DNA of 64,000 nt, from the NCBI GenBank assembly GCA_038182865.1, contig CP116226.1:4030001-4094000 (forward strand). The letters run 5' to 3'. The stretch is from Microbacterium enclense. Its GTDB lineage: Bacteria; Actinomycetota; Actinomycetes; Actinomycetales; Microbacteriaceae. The notes beneath the pieces were generated by a model. It saw only the letters and a list, made by a program, of their open reading frames with translations, did no database searches and was not told where the DNA came from. Positions 16,199 to 25,334 of this stretch are shown here, piece after piece (positions within the stretch are counted from its first letter, which is position 1; each line of letters opens with the position of its first letter). Both the position numbers and the translations under genes were made by a program.

Positions 16199-17182
16199 TC
16201 ACACCCGCGCCAGTGTCACCTCGCCCGTCCGGTTCCGTCGCGCCGACGACACCTCCAGGCCCGCCCCCTCGAGCATGCGCACGAGGCGCGGTGGAAGCTC
16301 CGGGACGGTCGGAGCGGACCCCGCCGGTCGACGCGCCATCCCCACCAGCAGCACCAGGCCTGTGCCCTCGGCCGGGCGGACGACGATCCTGGTGGGGGCG
16401 TTCAGGGAGGACACGAACAGGGTCCGGATGCCGTTGAGCGGCGCGTCGATCAGCGTGCGGCCGTCCGTCCGGCGCACGCGCACGCCGCCCGGGCCGAGCC
16501 GCACGTCCACCTCCACCGTCCGTGACCGCGCGACCGCCCGGACCACGAGGGACACCGGCAGCCCGACGGTCCACCCGAGGATCAGGAGCAGTGCCATCGG
16601 CCCCACGCGCTGGGCGACATCGGTGAAGACGAGCAGGAAGACCGCCATCGCGCTCGCCGCCAGCACGCCGAGCATCGCCGACACGGTGAGATACGTCGAG
16701 CGACGCAGCGCGACCACCGGCAGACGCAGCGTCCACGCGTCGCCGTCGCGTCGCCACTCGGGTTCGACGAGCTGAGCGGCACGGCGCTCGGAGGCCGCCT
16801 GAACGGCAGCGGTCGCACGGCTGATCAGGGCGAGCCAGATCCAGCCCGCAAAGGTGATCGCCGCGTACGAGAGAGCGGTCCGCAGCGTCGGCGGGACCGG
16901 CACCGGCCACGGTCCGGGCTGCACGACCGCGAACAGCACCAGCCCGGCAAGAGCCGACAGGACGACGTGGACGACCACCGAGAGAGCCGTCGAGCGGGTC
17001 CGGAACAGTGCACGCACGACCGCGTGCGCGACCGCCCATCCCGCGAGCGACGACAGCAGGAAGCCCCAGAAGTCGTGGCCGGTCCCGAGCAGCGGCAGTG
17101 CGACGACGATGCACACGACGGCCCAGAGAACCGGGTGCCCCAGCACGCGCCGCACGAGGGAACGCGTCGGGATCTGCGCCAC
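16199..17182 (-). CDS. hypothetical membrane protein
   Basis: 327 residues, not recognised. Six hydrophobic segments: two pairs in residues 12-105, and one pair at about 160-205. The C-terminal 120 residues are soluble (VDVRLGPGGVRVRRTDGRT), resembling a bacterial PH-like domain seen in membrane stress proteins; that likeness is only by eye. GTG start at 17182 is preceded by GAGGGGGAG, a strong ribosome site. It is divergent from the zinc peptidase gene and not obviously in an operon with the YnfA-like gene 52 bases downstream. Confidence 0.75.
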   Translation of the reverse strand: MAQIPTRSLVRRVLGHPVLWAVVCIVVALPLLGTGHDFWGFLLSSLAGWAVAHAVVRALFRTRSTALSVVVHVVLSALAGLVLFAVVQPGPWPVPVPPTLRTALSYAAITFAGWIWLALISRATAAVQAASERRAAQLVEPEWRRDGDAWTLRLPVVALRRSTYLTVSAMLGVLAASAMAVFLLVFTDVAQRVGPMALLLILGWTVGLPVSLVVRAVARSRTVEVDVRLGPGGVRVRRTDGRTLIDAPLNGIRTLFVSSLNAPTRIVVRPAEGTGLVLLVGMARRPAGSAPTVPELPPRLVRMLEGAGLEVSSARRNRTGEVTLARV

Positions 17183-17330
17183 GGCTCCCCCTCGCTCGTC
17201 CCCTCGACGCGGCGGCGTCGACCTGATGATTGTAGGGAAGCGGGTCCGCGCTCACATCGATCCGAGGGGCCGGGAGCCGTCGTCCGCAACCCTCCCCCCG
17301 GCAAGCCGGCGTCGTGACACGCTCAGGAAC

Positions 17331-18320
17331 GTGAAGTCGTTTCGATGCCGTGTGTGCGGCAGCCCCCTGTACTTCGAGAACTCGGTGTGCGTCACGTGCC
17401 ACACCCCCCTCGGTTTCTCCCGCGAGGAGCGCGAGATCGTCCCCGTCGACGACCGGGGTCGGTACGTCGACGCCGATGAGCGGGTGTGGCACGTGTGCCG
17501 CAACCTCGACCTGTCCGGCTGCACCTGGCTCACGCCCGTCGAGGGAGGGCAGTGCTCGGCGTGCGACCTCACACGCGTGCGCCCGAACGACGCCGACGCG
17601 AAGGGGCTGTCGCAGTACCCGGTCGCCGAACGCGCGAAGAGGTGGCTGCTCGTCGACCTCGATCGCCTCGGGTTCCCGGTCGTCGGCAAGGCGCAGGATC
17701 CCGAGCGCGGTCTGTGTTTCGACCTGCTGTCGAGCGTCGCCGAGAACGTGACCATCGGTCACGACGAGGGCGTCATCACGATCGACCTCGCCGAGAGCGA
17801 CGACGCCTACCGCGTCCGCGTGCAGAAGCAGCTGGGTGAGCCCTACCGCACCATGCTCGGCCACTTCCGCCACGAGAGCGGACACTACTTCGAGTGGATC
17901 CTCGTCGAGGGCACGGAGCGGATCAGCGAGGCGCGCGAGCTGTTCGGCGACGAGCGGGCCGACTACCAGGCCGAGATCGACCGCCACTACTCGGAGGGCC
18001 CGCCGTCCGACTGGCCCGAGCGGTACATCTCCACCTACGCCACCATGCACCCCTATGAAGACTTCGCCGAGACATGGGCGCACTACCTGCACATCACCGA
18101 CACCGTCGAGACAGCGCACGCGTACGGTCTCTCACACGGCGCCGACGACGCGGCATCCGTCTCGTTCCGGTCGGTCGTGACGGAGATCTGGATGCCGCTG
18201 GCGAACGCCCTCAACATGGTCAACCGCTCGATGGGCAAAGACGACCTGTACCCCTTCGCCCTGCCGGACCCCGTGCTCGACAAGCTCGATTTCGTCGCGT
18301 CGACACGGCCCGGAGCGTAG
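17331..18320 (+). CDS. putative zinc-binding metallopeptidase (Peptidase_Mx-like)
   Basis: 329 residues. N-terminal zinc-ribbon with Cys6, Cys9, Cys20 and Cys23 (CRVC, CVTC), a second Cys/His cluster (CRNLDLSGC, CSAC), and about residue 180 a gluzincin-like active site HFRHESGHYF. Another conserved block is HPYEDFAETWAHYLHI, which supplies the distal acidic ligand region. The layout matches the family annotated as putative zinc-binding peptidase (PF15887), found widely in actinobacteria and proteobacteria, with unknown substrate. GTG start at 17331 has CAGGAA before it. Cytoplasmic: no signal peptide. Confidence 0.85.
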   Translation: MKSFRCRVCGSPLYFENSVCVTCHTPLGFSREEREIVPVDDRGRYVDADERVWHVCRNLDLSGCTWLTPVEGGQCSACDLTRVRPNDADAKGLSQYPVAERAKRWLLVDLDRLGFPVVGKAQDPERGLCFDLLSSVAENVTIGHDEGVITIDLAESDDAYRVRVQKQLGEPYRTMLGHFRHESGHYFEWILVEGTERISEARELFGDERADYQAEIDRHYSEGPPSDWPERYISTYATMHPYEDFAETWAHYLHITDTVETAHAYGLSHGADDAASVSFRSVVTEIWMPLANALNMVNRSMGKDDLYPFALPDPVLDKLDFVASTRPGA

Positions 18321-18328
18321 AACGGACG

Positions 18329-19021
18329 TCACTCGGAGCGCGCAGCGGCACCGTCGGGACCACGGCCTCGGACGAGAGCCACGGCGGCACGCCGATCCCG
18401 CACGCCGAGCTTGGCAAAGAGCGCGTTCACGTGCGTCTTCACCGTGGAGACTTCGACGAACAGCCGCTCCGCGACCTGCCCGTTCGTCAGCCCCTCGGCG
18501 ACGAGCGCGAGGACGTCGATCTCGCGTCGCGTGAGCTGCGGGAAGCGAGAGAGGAGCTCGTCCGCGGGGGCGACCTCCGATCGCCGGGGGCGCACGAACG
18601 ACCCCACGAGCGCGGCCCCCACCTCGGCGCTGAACGTCGACTGGCCGCGGGCGACCGACCGCACGGCCGCGGCGAGCTCTGCCCGGCCGGCATCCTTGGT
18701 CAGATAGCCCCGGGCCCCCGCGGCCAGGGCGGCCGCGATGGACTCGTCGTCGGCGAACGTGGTCAGCACGAGCACGGCCGCGGTCGGAACGTCGACGGCG
18801 AGCCGGGCCGTCGCGGCCACCCCGTCCGTGCGCGGCATCCGCAGGTCCATGAGAACGACATCCGGACGCTTCTGCACGGCGAGGGCGACAGCCTCCTCGC
18901 CGTCGGCGGCGGTGCCCACGACCTCCACGTCGGGCAAGAGGTCGAGCACCGTGGCCAGCCCGTCGCGGACGATCGCCTGGTCGTCCGCGACCACCACGCG
19001 GATCGGCGGATCGCCGGTCAC
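18329..19021 (-). CDS. NarL/LuxR-type response regulator
   Basis: 230 residues. Receiver domain with acidic pair DD (13-14), phosphoacceptor Asp59 (VVLMDLRMP), Thr in LTTFADD and Lys in LTKDAG. LuxR HTH in residues about 160-220 (LTRREIDVLALVAEGLTNGQ, VSTVKTHVNALFAKLG). GTG start overlaps the stop of the upstream kinase frame as GTGA. The kinase itself carries a frameshift, so this regulator may now be uncoupled from its sensor or be phosphorylated by another kinase. It converges on the zinc peptidase gene, eight bases apart. Confidence 0.92.
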   Translation of the reverse strand: MTGDPPIRVVVADDQAIVRDGLATVLDLLPDVEVVGTAADGEEAVALAVQKRPDVVLMDLRMPRTDGVAATARLAVDVPTAAVLVLTTFADDESIAAALAAGARGYLTKDAGRAELAAAVRSVARGQSTFSAEVGAALVGSFVRPRRSEVAPADELLSRFPQLTRREIDVLALVAEGLTNGQVAERLFVEVSTVKTHVNALFAKLGVRDRRAAVALVRGRGPDGAAARSE

Positions 19022-20173
19022 GCCAGCGCCTCCTCGACGATGAGCACGAACGCGCCGCCGGCGGGTCGGACCCTCACGGTTCCGCCCCGGGGAAGAGCCT
19101 CCACGCGCTCACGCATGCCGCGGAGCCCGAAACCTTCCGGCACGCCCGCGTCCGAGGGCGCCGGCGGCACAGCCTCCGACGTCTCGTTCGCCACGGTGAG
19201 GCGCACCACCGACGGCTGCCAGTCGAGGCTCGCCGTGACGGGGCGTCCCGCCGCGACGACGGGCGTTGCTCAGGGCCTCCTGCAGGGCGCGCTGCAACGC
19301 CGTCGCCTGCGCCCGGTCGAGCGGGACGGGGACGCCGGTCGTCTCCCAGGCGATCTCTCCGCCGAGGGCGCGATGCATCGCGACGAGCTCGTCGAGACTC
19401 TTCTCGGTCTCCGGTGGCGCGACCGGAGTGTCCTCCGCCGCTGCCCTCTCGTCGTCCGGCCGCTGCCGAAGAGCGGACACGGCCCGTCGCGCTTCGCCGA
19501 GACCGGATGCCGCCAACTCGCGCGCCGCGGACACCCGGCCGCGCGCCGACGACGGCTCTCCCGCCTCGAGAAGGGCGTCCGCGGCATCCAGTTGGATGAC
19601 GAGCCCGCCCAGGGTGTGCGCGAGAACGTCGTGCAGATCGCGCGCGAGCGCATTGCGGCCGGCCTCCTCCCGAAGCGCTCGCTCACGCTCCGCGAGGAGG
19701 GCGTCACGGCGCCGGGCCTGCGTGCCCTGACGCCGGCTGAACCCGGCGAGCACGCCGACGACGACGCCGGCGAGCATGCCCCCGAGCGCAGGAACCGACG
19801 TCGGCCACAGCACGGCGCCCGCGGCGGTCAGCGCCACACCTGCGCCGGCGATCACCGCGGCCCCGACGAGCGACACCTCCTCGTCGGCGACGAGCACCAT
19901 GACGCAGACGGCGGCCGGGATCAGCGAGTTCGCCCCGGTCCCCGTCGCCGCGAGCGCTCCTGCGGCGACGGCGCACAGGGCGGCGGCGCGGGTGAGGCGC
20001 GCGGCGCGAATCGGGGCGAAGAGGAGCGCCGTACGCAGCACCCACGCCACCAGAGCCGTGATGCCCAGGGCGAGCGCCCACGGCGGGCGAGGCGCGCTGA
20101 GCAGACCCCAGGCGCACAGCGCGACGCCGAACGCCGTCAGGGCGGCGCCGAAGGCGGTCGGGCGGGCGGTCAC
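19018..20173 (-). pseudogene. sensor histidine kinase interrupted by a frameshift
   Basis: Frame one (from GTG 20173) gives membrane helices (about residues 5-115), HisKA_3 box ARDLHDVLAHTLGGLVIQLD and the start of the N box, ALQEALSNARR. At about 19252-19260 the frame breaks: the natural continuation, AAGRPVTASLDWQP and then the G box FGLRGMRERVEA, is in another minus frame that ends at 19018 and overlaps the regulator start. Two bases missing, or one extra, would explain it. In the first frame translation runs on to a nonsense C-terminus at 19109. Either an inactive kinase or a sequencing/assembly error. The rest of the catalytic domain looks intact. Confidence 0.8.
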
Positions 20174-20180
20174 GGCACCA

Positions 20181-20711
20181 TCATCGCGCGGCGGCGCCGG
20201 GGCGGCGTGCACCGGCGACCGGAAGGTGTCCGAGACGAGCGGCGAGAACGGCGTTGCGAGCGGCCCGGTTGGCGGCGAACACCATCAGGATCACCCCGGC
20301 ACCCGTCACCGCGTGGGCGCCCATCGCGGTCGCGGCCACGTCGACGCCGATGCGTACGAGCAGCAGAGCCGCCCAGAGCGCGAGCCCCCACCATCCGGTG
20401 CGGGATTCGACGACCGCGCTCTCGCCGCGGCGACCCGTGACGGGCCGATCAAGAGGACGGAAGTGCGCGAGCGCGCCCATCCATGCGCCGACGCCGAGGG
20501 CGAGGACGACCTCGATCACGAGCACAGCGACGTCGAGGCCGCCGATCGCGACGTCACCGCGGGCCAGGTTGACGATGCCGAGCACCGCGAGGATCAGCGG
20601 CGTTCGCCAGAGGCGCGACTGCTCGACGGGGCGCCATGTCGTCTGGCGGTATCCGAGCCAGCCGACGAGCAAGACGATGAGGACGATGTTCGCGAGCGTG
20701 TCGAGGTTCAT
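20181..20711 (-). CDS. hypothetical membrane protein heading the two-component operon
   Basis: 176 residues with about five hydrophobic helices and no family I can name with certainty; the organisation resembles small DUF1453-type membrane proteins. N-terminus NLDTLANIVLIVLLVGWLG is a clear first helix. The mid-region GRRGESAVVESRTGW is a cytosolic loop. ATG at 20711. It lies seven bases upstream of the kinase start on the same strand and is probably its first operon gene, so it may assist sensing. Confidence 0.75.
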   Translation of the reverse strand: MNLDTLANIVLIVLLVGWLGYRQTTWRPVEQSRLWRTPLILAVLGIVNLARGDVAIGGLDVAVLVIEVVLALGVGAWMGALAHFRPLDRPVTGRRGESAVVESRTGWWGLALWAALLLVRIGVDVAATAMGAHAVTGAGVILMVFAANRAARNAVLAARLGHLPVAGARRPGAAAR

Positions 20712-20808
20712 GCTTCGAGACTCGTCCGCGCACGGTTCCCGCGCCTCCACCTCGGGGGTGGGGATCGGGTGGAGATCAGCAGACCGGCGCCTCGGTAACG
20801 TGGTCGAG

Positions 20809-21729
20809 GTGAGTGCAGACACCGAACGAGCGAGGGAAACCGGGGCGGACACGATCGCCGTCATCGGTCCGGGCGCGATCGGCACGACGATCGCGGCCGT
20901 CCTGCACGAGGCCGGTCGCACACCCCGTCTGTACGGGCGATCCCGGCGCGACGACCTCACGCTGCGCATCGACGGCGAACTCCTCCGGGTCCCGGGGCCC
21001 GTCGAGACCGATCCGACATCGGCCGCGCCCGCCGATGTCGTCTTCCTGGCCGTCAAAGCGACCCAGCTCGCCGAGGCCGCCTCGTCGTGGCTTCCGGCGG
21101 TGTGTCGTCCCGGGACGATCGTGTGCATCCTTCAGAACGGAGTCGAGCAGACCGCGGCCCTCGCCCCCTTCCTTCCCGAGGGCGCGACATCGCTCGCCTC
21201 CGTGGTCTGGTTCCCCGCCCAGGCGCGCCCCGACGAGACGGTGCAGCTCCGCGGCGAGCCGCACCTGAGCATCCCGGTGTCACCGGAGTCGGTGCGTGTC
21301 GTCGAGGCGCTGCGCGGCAGCCGATGCCGGGTCGACCTCGCCCCCGATTTCTCCGCTCTCGCGTGGCGGAAGCTGTTGCAGAACGCCGCCGCGGGACTCA
21401 TGGCGCTGACGGGGCGTCGGGCGGGCATGTTCGCCCGCACGGACGTCGCCGAGTTGACCCTGGCGTACCTTCGCGAGTGCCTCGCCGTCGCACGCGCCGA
21501 GGGAGCGGAGCTCGACGACACGGTCCCGGCCGAGATCGTGGCACGCTTCCAGGCGTTCCCCGTCGACATGAGCACCTCGATCCTCACCGACCGCGAGGCC
21601 GGACGACCTTTGGAGTGGGACGCCCGCAACGGTGTCGTGTCGAGACTCGGCCGGCGCCACGGCATCCCCACCCCTCTCAGCGACGTCATCGCAACCCTGT
21701 TGGCCGTCACCAGCGATGGGCCCGGGTGA
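20809..21729 (+). CDS. panE: 2-dehydropantoate 2-reductase (ketopantoate reductase)
   Basis: 306 residues. Rossmann loop GPGAIGTTIAAVL near residue 20, NADP-type second strand (LYGRSRRDDL), FLAVKATQL, then QNGVEQ, and the catalytic lysine region AWRKLLQNAAAGLMALTGR. The C-terminal ApbA domain ends with PTPLSDVIATLLAV. It reduces ketopantoate to pantoate with NADPH in pantothenate and coenzyme A synthesis. GTG at 20809 is preferred because TAACGT lies seven bases upstream (leaderless). Family members are multiplied in actinobacteria, so a different ketoacid substrate is possible. Confidence 0.85.
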   Translation: MSADTERARETGADTIAVIGPGAIGTTIAAVLHEAGRTPRLYGRSRRDDLTLRIDGELLRVPGPVETDPTSAAPADVVFLAVKATQLAEAASSWLPAVCRPGTIVCILQNGVEQTAALAPFLPEGATSLASVVWFPAQARPDETVQLRGEPHLSIPVSPESVRVVEALRGSRCRVDLAPDFSALAWRKLLQNAAAGLMALTGRRAGMFARTDVAELTLAYLRECLAVARAEGAELDDTVPAEIVARFQAFPVDMSTSILTDREAGRPLEWDARNGVVSRLGRRHGIPTPLSDVIATLLAVTSDGPG

Positions 21730-21758
21730 CCCCCGGCCAGCCGGAGTAGCGTGGTCGA

Positions 21759-22217
21759 GTGACGGCATCGCAGTGGCACCCCTCGGAAGACGGCATCAAC
21801 TTCCACACCCGCAAATGGGTCAAGCCGGAAGACCTCAACGCCAACGGCACCCTCTTCGGCGGCAGTCTGCTGCGGTGGATCGATGAGGAAGCCGCGATCT
21901 ACGCGATCATCCAGCTCGGCAACTATCGGGTGGTCACCAAGCTCATCTCGGAGATCAACTTCGAAGCCTCCGCTCTGCAGGGCGACCTCATCGAGATGGG
22001 CCTGACGGCCACGCATTTCGGGCGGACGTCCCTGACCATGCGAGCGGTGGTCCGCAACATGATCACCCGCAAACGCATCCTCACGATCGAGCGCCTCGTG
22101 TTCGTGAGCGTCGGCGAAGACGGCAAGCCCACGCCGCACGGGTACACCGACATCACCTATGACCGCGACCGGATGCCGCGCGAGCATCCCGCCACGGGAA
22201 GCATCCGCGTGGGCTGA
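21759..22217 (+). CDS. acyl-CoA thioesterase, hotdog fold
   Basis: 152 residues. The hotdog-fold signature is clear: NANGTLFGGSLLRWIDEEAA, with the Asp/Glu pair on the central helix, and SEINFEASALQGDLIEMGL and TSLTMRAVV as strands. It resembles YciA-like thioesterases, which hydrolyse acyl-CoA to free acid and CoA in the cytoplasm. GTG start at 21759 has TAGCGT six bases before it, a leaderless start. It follows panE by 29 bases but has its own promoter. Confidence 0.88.
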   Translation: MTASQWHPSEDGINFHTRKWVKPEDLNANGTLFGGSLLRWIDEEAAIYAIIQLGNYRVVTKLISEINFEASALQGDLIEMGLTATHFGRTSLTMRAVVRNMITRKRILTIERLVFVSVGEDGKPTPHGYTDITYDRDRMPREHPATGSIRVG

Positions 22218-22373
22218 GCGGCTCCGTCAGCGGCCGGAGCACCCCTCCCGTGCCCGTCGCCGGCTGACCACCGCTGTGCAGAAGGGAAGCTGCTCACACG
22301 GAAGTGGAGCCCTTGTCTCCCCATTGACGAGTCCGCGTCGCGAGGCGGTCGGCGCGCGGGCGAGGATGACGTC

Positions 22374-22709
22374 ATGGCTCGCGACGACGCCCGCGACCTC
22401 CTCGCCCACATTCTGGACCGCTGCGCCGCGACGGGAGGTCCGTTCTGGGAGACGACCGCCGAAGAGCGTGCCCGGGTGACGGCCGTCTTGGGCTCTCCCA
22501 CGCTCGCCGTCCGGGTCGGGCAGCACAGTGAGGGCGAAGAGCTCATCGCCGACACGGCCGATCTCTTCCTGACGACGGCGATCATGGCCGAGATCGCGAT
22601 CGACCTCGCCCGGCGGCCCCACGCCGGTCGCACACGCGAAGAGGCCATCTTCTCGATCCGCGAGTATGTGAGTCGCCTGCTGGGCGATGACCCGTCGCCA
22701 CCGCCGTGA
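22374..22709 (+). CDS. hypothetical protein
   Basis: 111 residues, soluble, mostly helical, not recognised. Visible features: DARDLLAHILDRCAA at the N-terminus and ADLFLTTAIMAEIAIDLARR in the middle, followed by EYVSRLLGDD. Codon use is typical for the window. ATG at 22374 is preceded by GAGGATGACGTC, which contains a fair ribosome site. Its stop is 31 bases from the stop of the convergent GntR gene. No contextual clue to function. Confidence 0.65.
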   Translation: MARDDARDLLAHILDRCAATGGPFWETTAEERARVTAVLGSPTLAVRVGQHSEGEELIADTADLFLTTAIMAEIAIDLARRPHAGRTREEAIFSIREYVSRLLGDDPSPPP

Positions 22710-22740
22710 CCGAACGGCGCAGGCGGCGGCGGCCTCGAGC

Positions 22741-23409
22741 TCAGGCGAATCCGGCCTTCAAGGCGTCGAGGTGCGTGCGCGTCGCCCGGGCGGCGATGTC
22801 GGGGCGACGATCCGCGATCGCGGTGACCATGTCGGCGTGAGCCGCGTGGTCACCGGCATGATCAGCGACGGGACGGAGCCGCAGCATGTCGACCATCGCC
22901 CGGCGCACGCGCGCGACGAATCCGTCGAACATCTCGGTGAGCACCTCGTTGTGCGCGGCGACGACGATCGCGCGGTGCAGGCGCATGTCGGCATCCACGT
23001 GTTCTTCGACACTCTGCCCCGGCGCCGTTCTCGTCGCCAGCGCACGTCTGATCGCGCGAAGATCGGCCGGGGTGCGACGAAGGGCGGCGAGCGCCGCGGT
23101 CTCGACCTCGATCGCGGTGCGCGCTTCCAGGACGGTGGCGATGTCGGCGCGGCGGAGGACATGTTCCCAGTCCTCGGCGGCATCGAGCGCCGTCACGTAG
23201 ACGCCCGAGCCCTGCCGTGAGTCGAGCACACCGCGGCCCGCGAGCTGGCGAATCGCCTCGCGCACGGTCGAGCGACCGACGCCGAGCTGGGGCGCGAGCG
23301 TGGTCTCGCCCGGGAGCTTGGCGCCGAGTGCCCACTCCCCCGCGCGGACGCGCTCGAGCAGCACGTCGGCCGCCTGGTCGGCGAGGGGCACCCGTCTGAG
23401 GTCCGGCAT
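22741..23409 (-). CDS. GntR-family regulator, FCD (FadR) subfamily
   Basis: 222 residues. Winged-helix domain residues 1-75 (LPGETTLAPQLGVGRSTVRE, AIRQLAGRGVLDSRQGSGVY), then a helical FCD effector domain with metal-type residues: DADMRLHRAIVVAAHN, and HAAHADMVTAI. Start ATG at 23409. It is divergent from the leuA leader region with 44 bases between starts, and GTC-TGAG-GAC at 23427-23436 in that gap is a short dyad. FCD regulators answer to small carboxylic acids, so an organic acid of leucine or related metabolism is a reasonable but unproven ligand. Confidence 0.9.
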   Translation of the reverse strand: MPDLRRVPLADQAADVLLERVRAGEWALGAKLPGETTLAPQLGVGRSTVREAIRQLAGRGVLDSRQGSGVYVTALDAAEDWEHVLRRADIATVLEARTAIEVETAALAALRRTPADLRAIRRALATRTAPGQSVEEHVDADMRLHRAIVVAAHNEVLTEMFDGFVARVRRAMVDMLRLRPVADHAGDHAAHADMVTAIADRRPDIAARATRTHLDALKAGFA

Positions 23410-23453
23410 TCAAACTCCTCAACTTGTCTGAGGACTTATGCTACCGTCTCCCC

Positions 23454-23501
23454 ATGTCCTTCCGCGGATTCCTCCTTCTTCGTCGCCACGACGGGGCCTA
23501 G
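23454..23501 (+). CDS. leuA leader peptide (15 residues)
   Basis: A very short frame, ATG at 23454 to TAG at 23501, encodes MSFRGFLLLRRHDGA. Three consecutive leucine codons (CTC CTT CTT) sit just before the hairpin region, the usual layout of ribosome-mediated attenuation leaders for leucine genes. TACCGT lies six bases before the ATG, so it is probably translated from a leaderless transcript. It ends 71 bases before leuA. Leader peptides of this type before leuA are known in actinobacteria; its activity here is inferred. Confidence 0.75.
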   Translation: MSFRGFLLLRRHDGA

Positions 23502-23528
23502 TCAGACCGGCTCCCCGTCGTGGAGCCG
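23489..23528 (+). promoter_or_regulatory. overlapping hairpins of the leuA attenuator
   Basis: Hairpin A pairs CGACGGGG (23489-23496) with CCCCGTCG (23513-23520) and spans the leader stop codon. Hairpin B pairs CGGCTCC (23508-23514) with GGAGCCG (23522-23528), seven-base loop. They share 23513-23514 and so cannot form together. A ribosome stalled at the Leu codons or released at the stop would change which one forms. No U tract follows B, so control could be Rho-dependent or act on later pairing. Confidence 0.6.
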
Positions 23529-23572
23529 AACGTCGCGCCGGTCTCTCCCCCGACGCACGAAGGAATCCCGAC

Positions 23573-25309
23573 ATGACCACCCTCACCCCCACCTGGAACC
23601 GGCAGCGCCCTTCCGGCATGCCCTCCCATCGCTACACCGACGTGTTCTCACGCGTGGAGATCCCCCTGCGTGATGCGGAGCGACGCTGGCCCACCCGGCG
23701 GATCACCCACGCACCCCTCTGGGTCCCCGTCGACCTGCGCGACGGCAATCAGGCCCTTGCCGAACCCATGGACCCCGAACGCAAGCGACGCTACTTCGAA
23801 CTCCTGGTGCGGATGGGCTACACCGAGATCGAGGTCGGCTACCCGTCCGCTTCGCAGACCGACTTCGACTTCGTCCGACTCATCGCCGAGACCGACATCG
23901 CCCCCGACGACGTCACGATCGTCGTCTTCACCCCGGCCCGTCGCGACCTCATCGAACGCACCATCGCCTCGATCCGTGGCATCCGCAACGAGGTCGTCAT
24001 CCACCTCTACACCGCGACGGCTCCGACGTGGCGTGACACCGTGCTGGGGAAAGATCGCGACGAGCTGCGAGAGCTCATCCTCCGCGGCGGGCACGACGTG
24101 TGGGAGCTCGCCGGCCACCTCCCGAACGTGCGGTTCGAGTTCTCCCCCGAGGTCTTCACCCTCACGGAACCCGACTACGTCCTCGAGGTCTGCGACGCGA
24201 TGACCGAGCTGTGGGATGCCACGCCCGAGCGCCCCGTCATCCTGAACCTGCCCGCCACCGTCGAGGTCGCCACCCCTAACGTGTACGCCGATCAGATCGA
24301 GTACATGCACACGCACCTCGCCCGCCGCGACGCGGTGATCCTCTCCGTGCACCCGCACAATGACCGCGGCACGGGCGTCGCGTGCGCCGAGCTCGCCGTC
24401 CTCGCCGGGGCGCAGCGCGTCGAGGGGTGCATCTTCGGCAACGGCGAGCGCACCGGCAACGTCGACCTCGCGACGCTCGCCCTGAACCTGCACGCGCAGG
24501 GCGTCGATCCGATGATCGACTTCTCCGACATCGACGCGATCCGCCGGACCGTCGAGCACTGCAACCGCCTCGAGGTGCCCGCGCGGCATCCGTACGTCGG
24601 CGACCTCGTGCACACCGCATTCAGCGGGACGCATCAGGATGCCATCCGCAAGGGCTTCGCCGAGCATCGCGCCCGCGCGGTCGCCGAGGGCCGCGACGAG
24701 CGCGAGATCGCCTGGCGCGTGCCCTACCTGCCGATCGACCCGGCCGACATCGGCCGCACGTACGACGCCGTCATCCGCGTGAACTCGCAGTCGGGCAAGG
24801 GCGGCGTCGCGTATCTGCTCGAGACGGAGTACGGCGTCGAGCTGCCCCGGCGTCTGCAGATCGACCTGTCGCACCACGTGCAGCGCCACACCGACGCCAC
24901 CGGCGACGAGGTGGCGGCCGCCGACGTCTGGGCGATCTTCGTCGGGGCGTATCTGACCGGGTCGAGCGACGCCGTCCGCCTCTCGTCGCTGCGGGTCGAT
25001 GGCGCAGGCACGCACGTCGACGTCGCGGTCGATGGCACCGAGCACCACGGCCTCTCGGAGACCGGGCCCGTCGACGCGCTCGTGCGCGCGCTCTCCGCGA
25101 GCGGGATCGAGCTCGACATCCTGTCGCTGCACCAGACCTCGCTGCGCGCGGGAGCGGATGCCGAGGCCCTCACCCTCCTCGAGTACCGCCACCCCGACGG
25201 CACGGCGTGGGCGGCCGGACGCGACGGGTCGGTGCTCGACGCCACAGTGGAGGCGGTGGTGCGCGCCGCGAACGCGGTGGCGGCGGCACGGAAAATCGCG
25301 GCGAGATGA
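23573..25309 (+). CDS. leuA: 2-isopropylmalate synthase
   Basis: 578 residues, the size of LeuA type 2 in actinobacteria. Catalytic TIM barrel: VDLRDGNQALAEPMD near residue 57, metal-binding HPHNDRGTG near residue 262, and GNGERTGNVDLATLALNL. The C-terminal regulatory domain (about residues 430-578) should bind leucine for feedback control. It condenses acetyl-CoA with 2-ketoisovalerate, the first leucine-specific step. ATG at 23573 has GAAGGA nine bases upstream. No other leu genes are adjacent; control appears to be by the upstream leader peptide and hairpins. Confidence 0.95.
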   Translation: MTTLTPTWNRQRPSGMPSHRYTDVFSRVEIPLRDAERRWPTRRITHAPLWVPVDLRDGNQALAEPMDPERKRRYFELLVRMGYTEIEVGYPSASQTDFDFVRLIAETDIAPDDVTIVVFTPARRDLIERTIASIRGIRNEVVIHLYTATAPTWRDTVLGKDRDELRELILRGGHDVWELAGHLPNVRFEFSPEVFTLTEPDYVLEVCDAMTELWDATPERPVILNLPATVEVATPNVYADQIEYMHTHLARRDAVILSVHPHNDRGTGVACAELAVLAGAQRVEGCIFGNGERTGNVDLATLALNLHAQGVDPMIDFSDIDAIRRTVEHCNRLEVPARHPYVGDLVHTAFSGTHQDAIRKGFAEHRARAVAEGRDEREIAWRVPYLPIDPADIGRTYDAVIRVNSQSGKGGVAYLLETEYGVELPRRLQIDLSHHVQRHTDATGDEVAAADVWAIFVGAYLTGSSDAVRLSSLRVDGAGTHVDVAVDGTEHHGLSETGPVDALVRALSASGIELDILSLHQTSLRAGADAEALTLLEYRHPDGTAWAAGRDGSVLDATVEAVVRAANAVAAARKIAAR

Positions 25310-25334
25310 CGGCGGGGGGATCGACCGCGTCCCA

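Noticed and set aside
23648..25192. 514-codon minus frame opposite leuA
   Set aside because: Antisense shadow with no family pattern; leuA is full length and certain.
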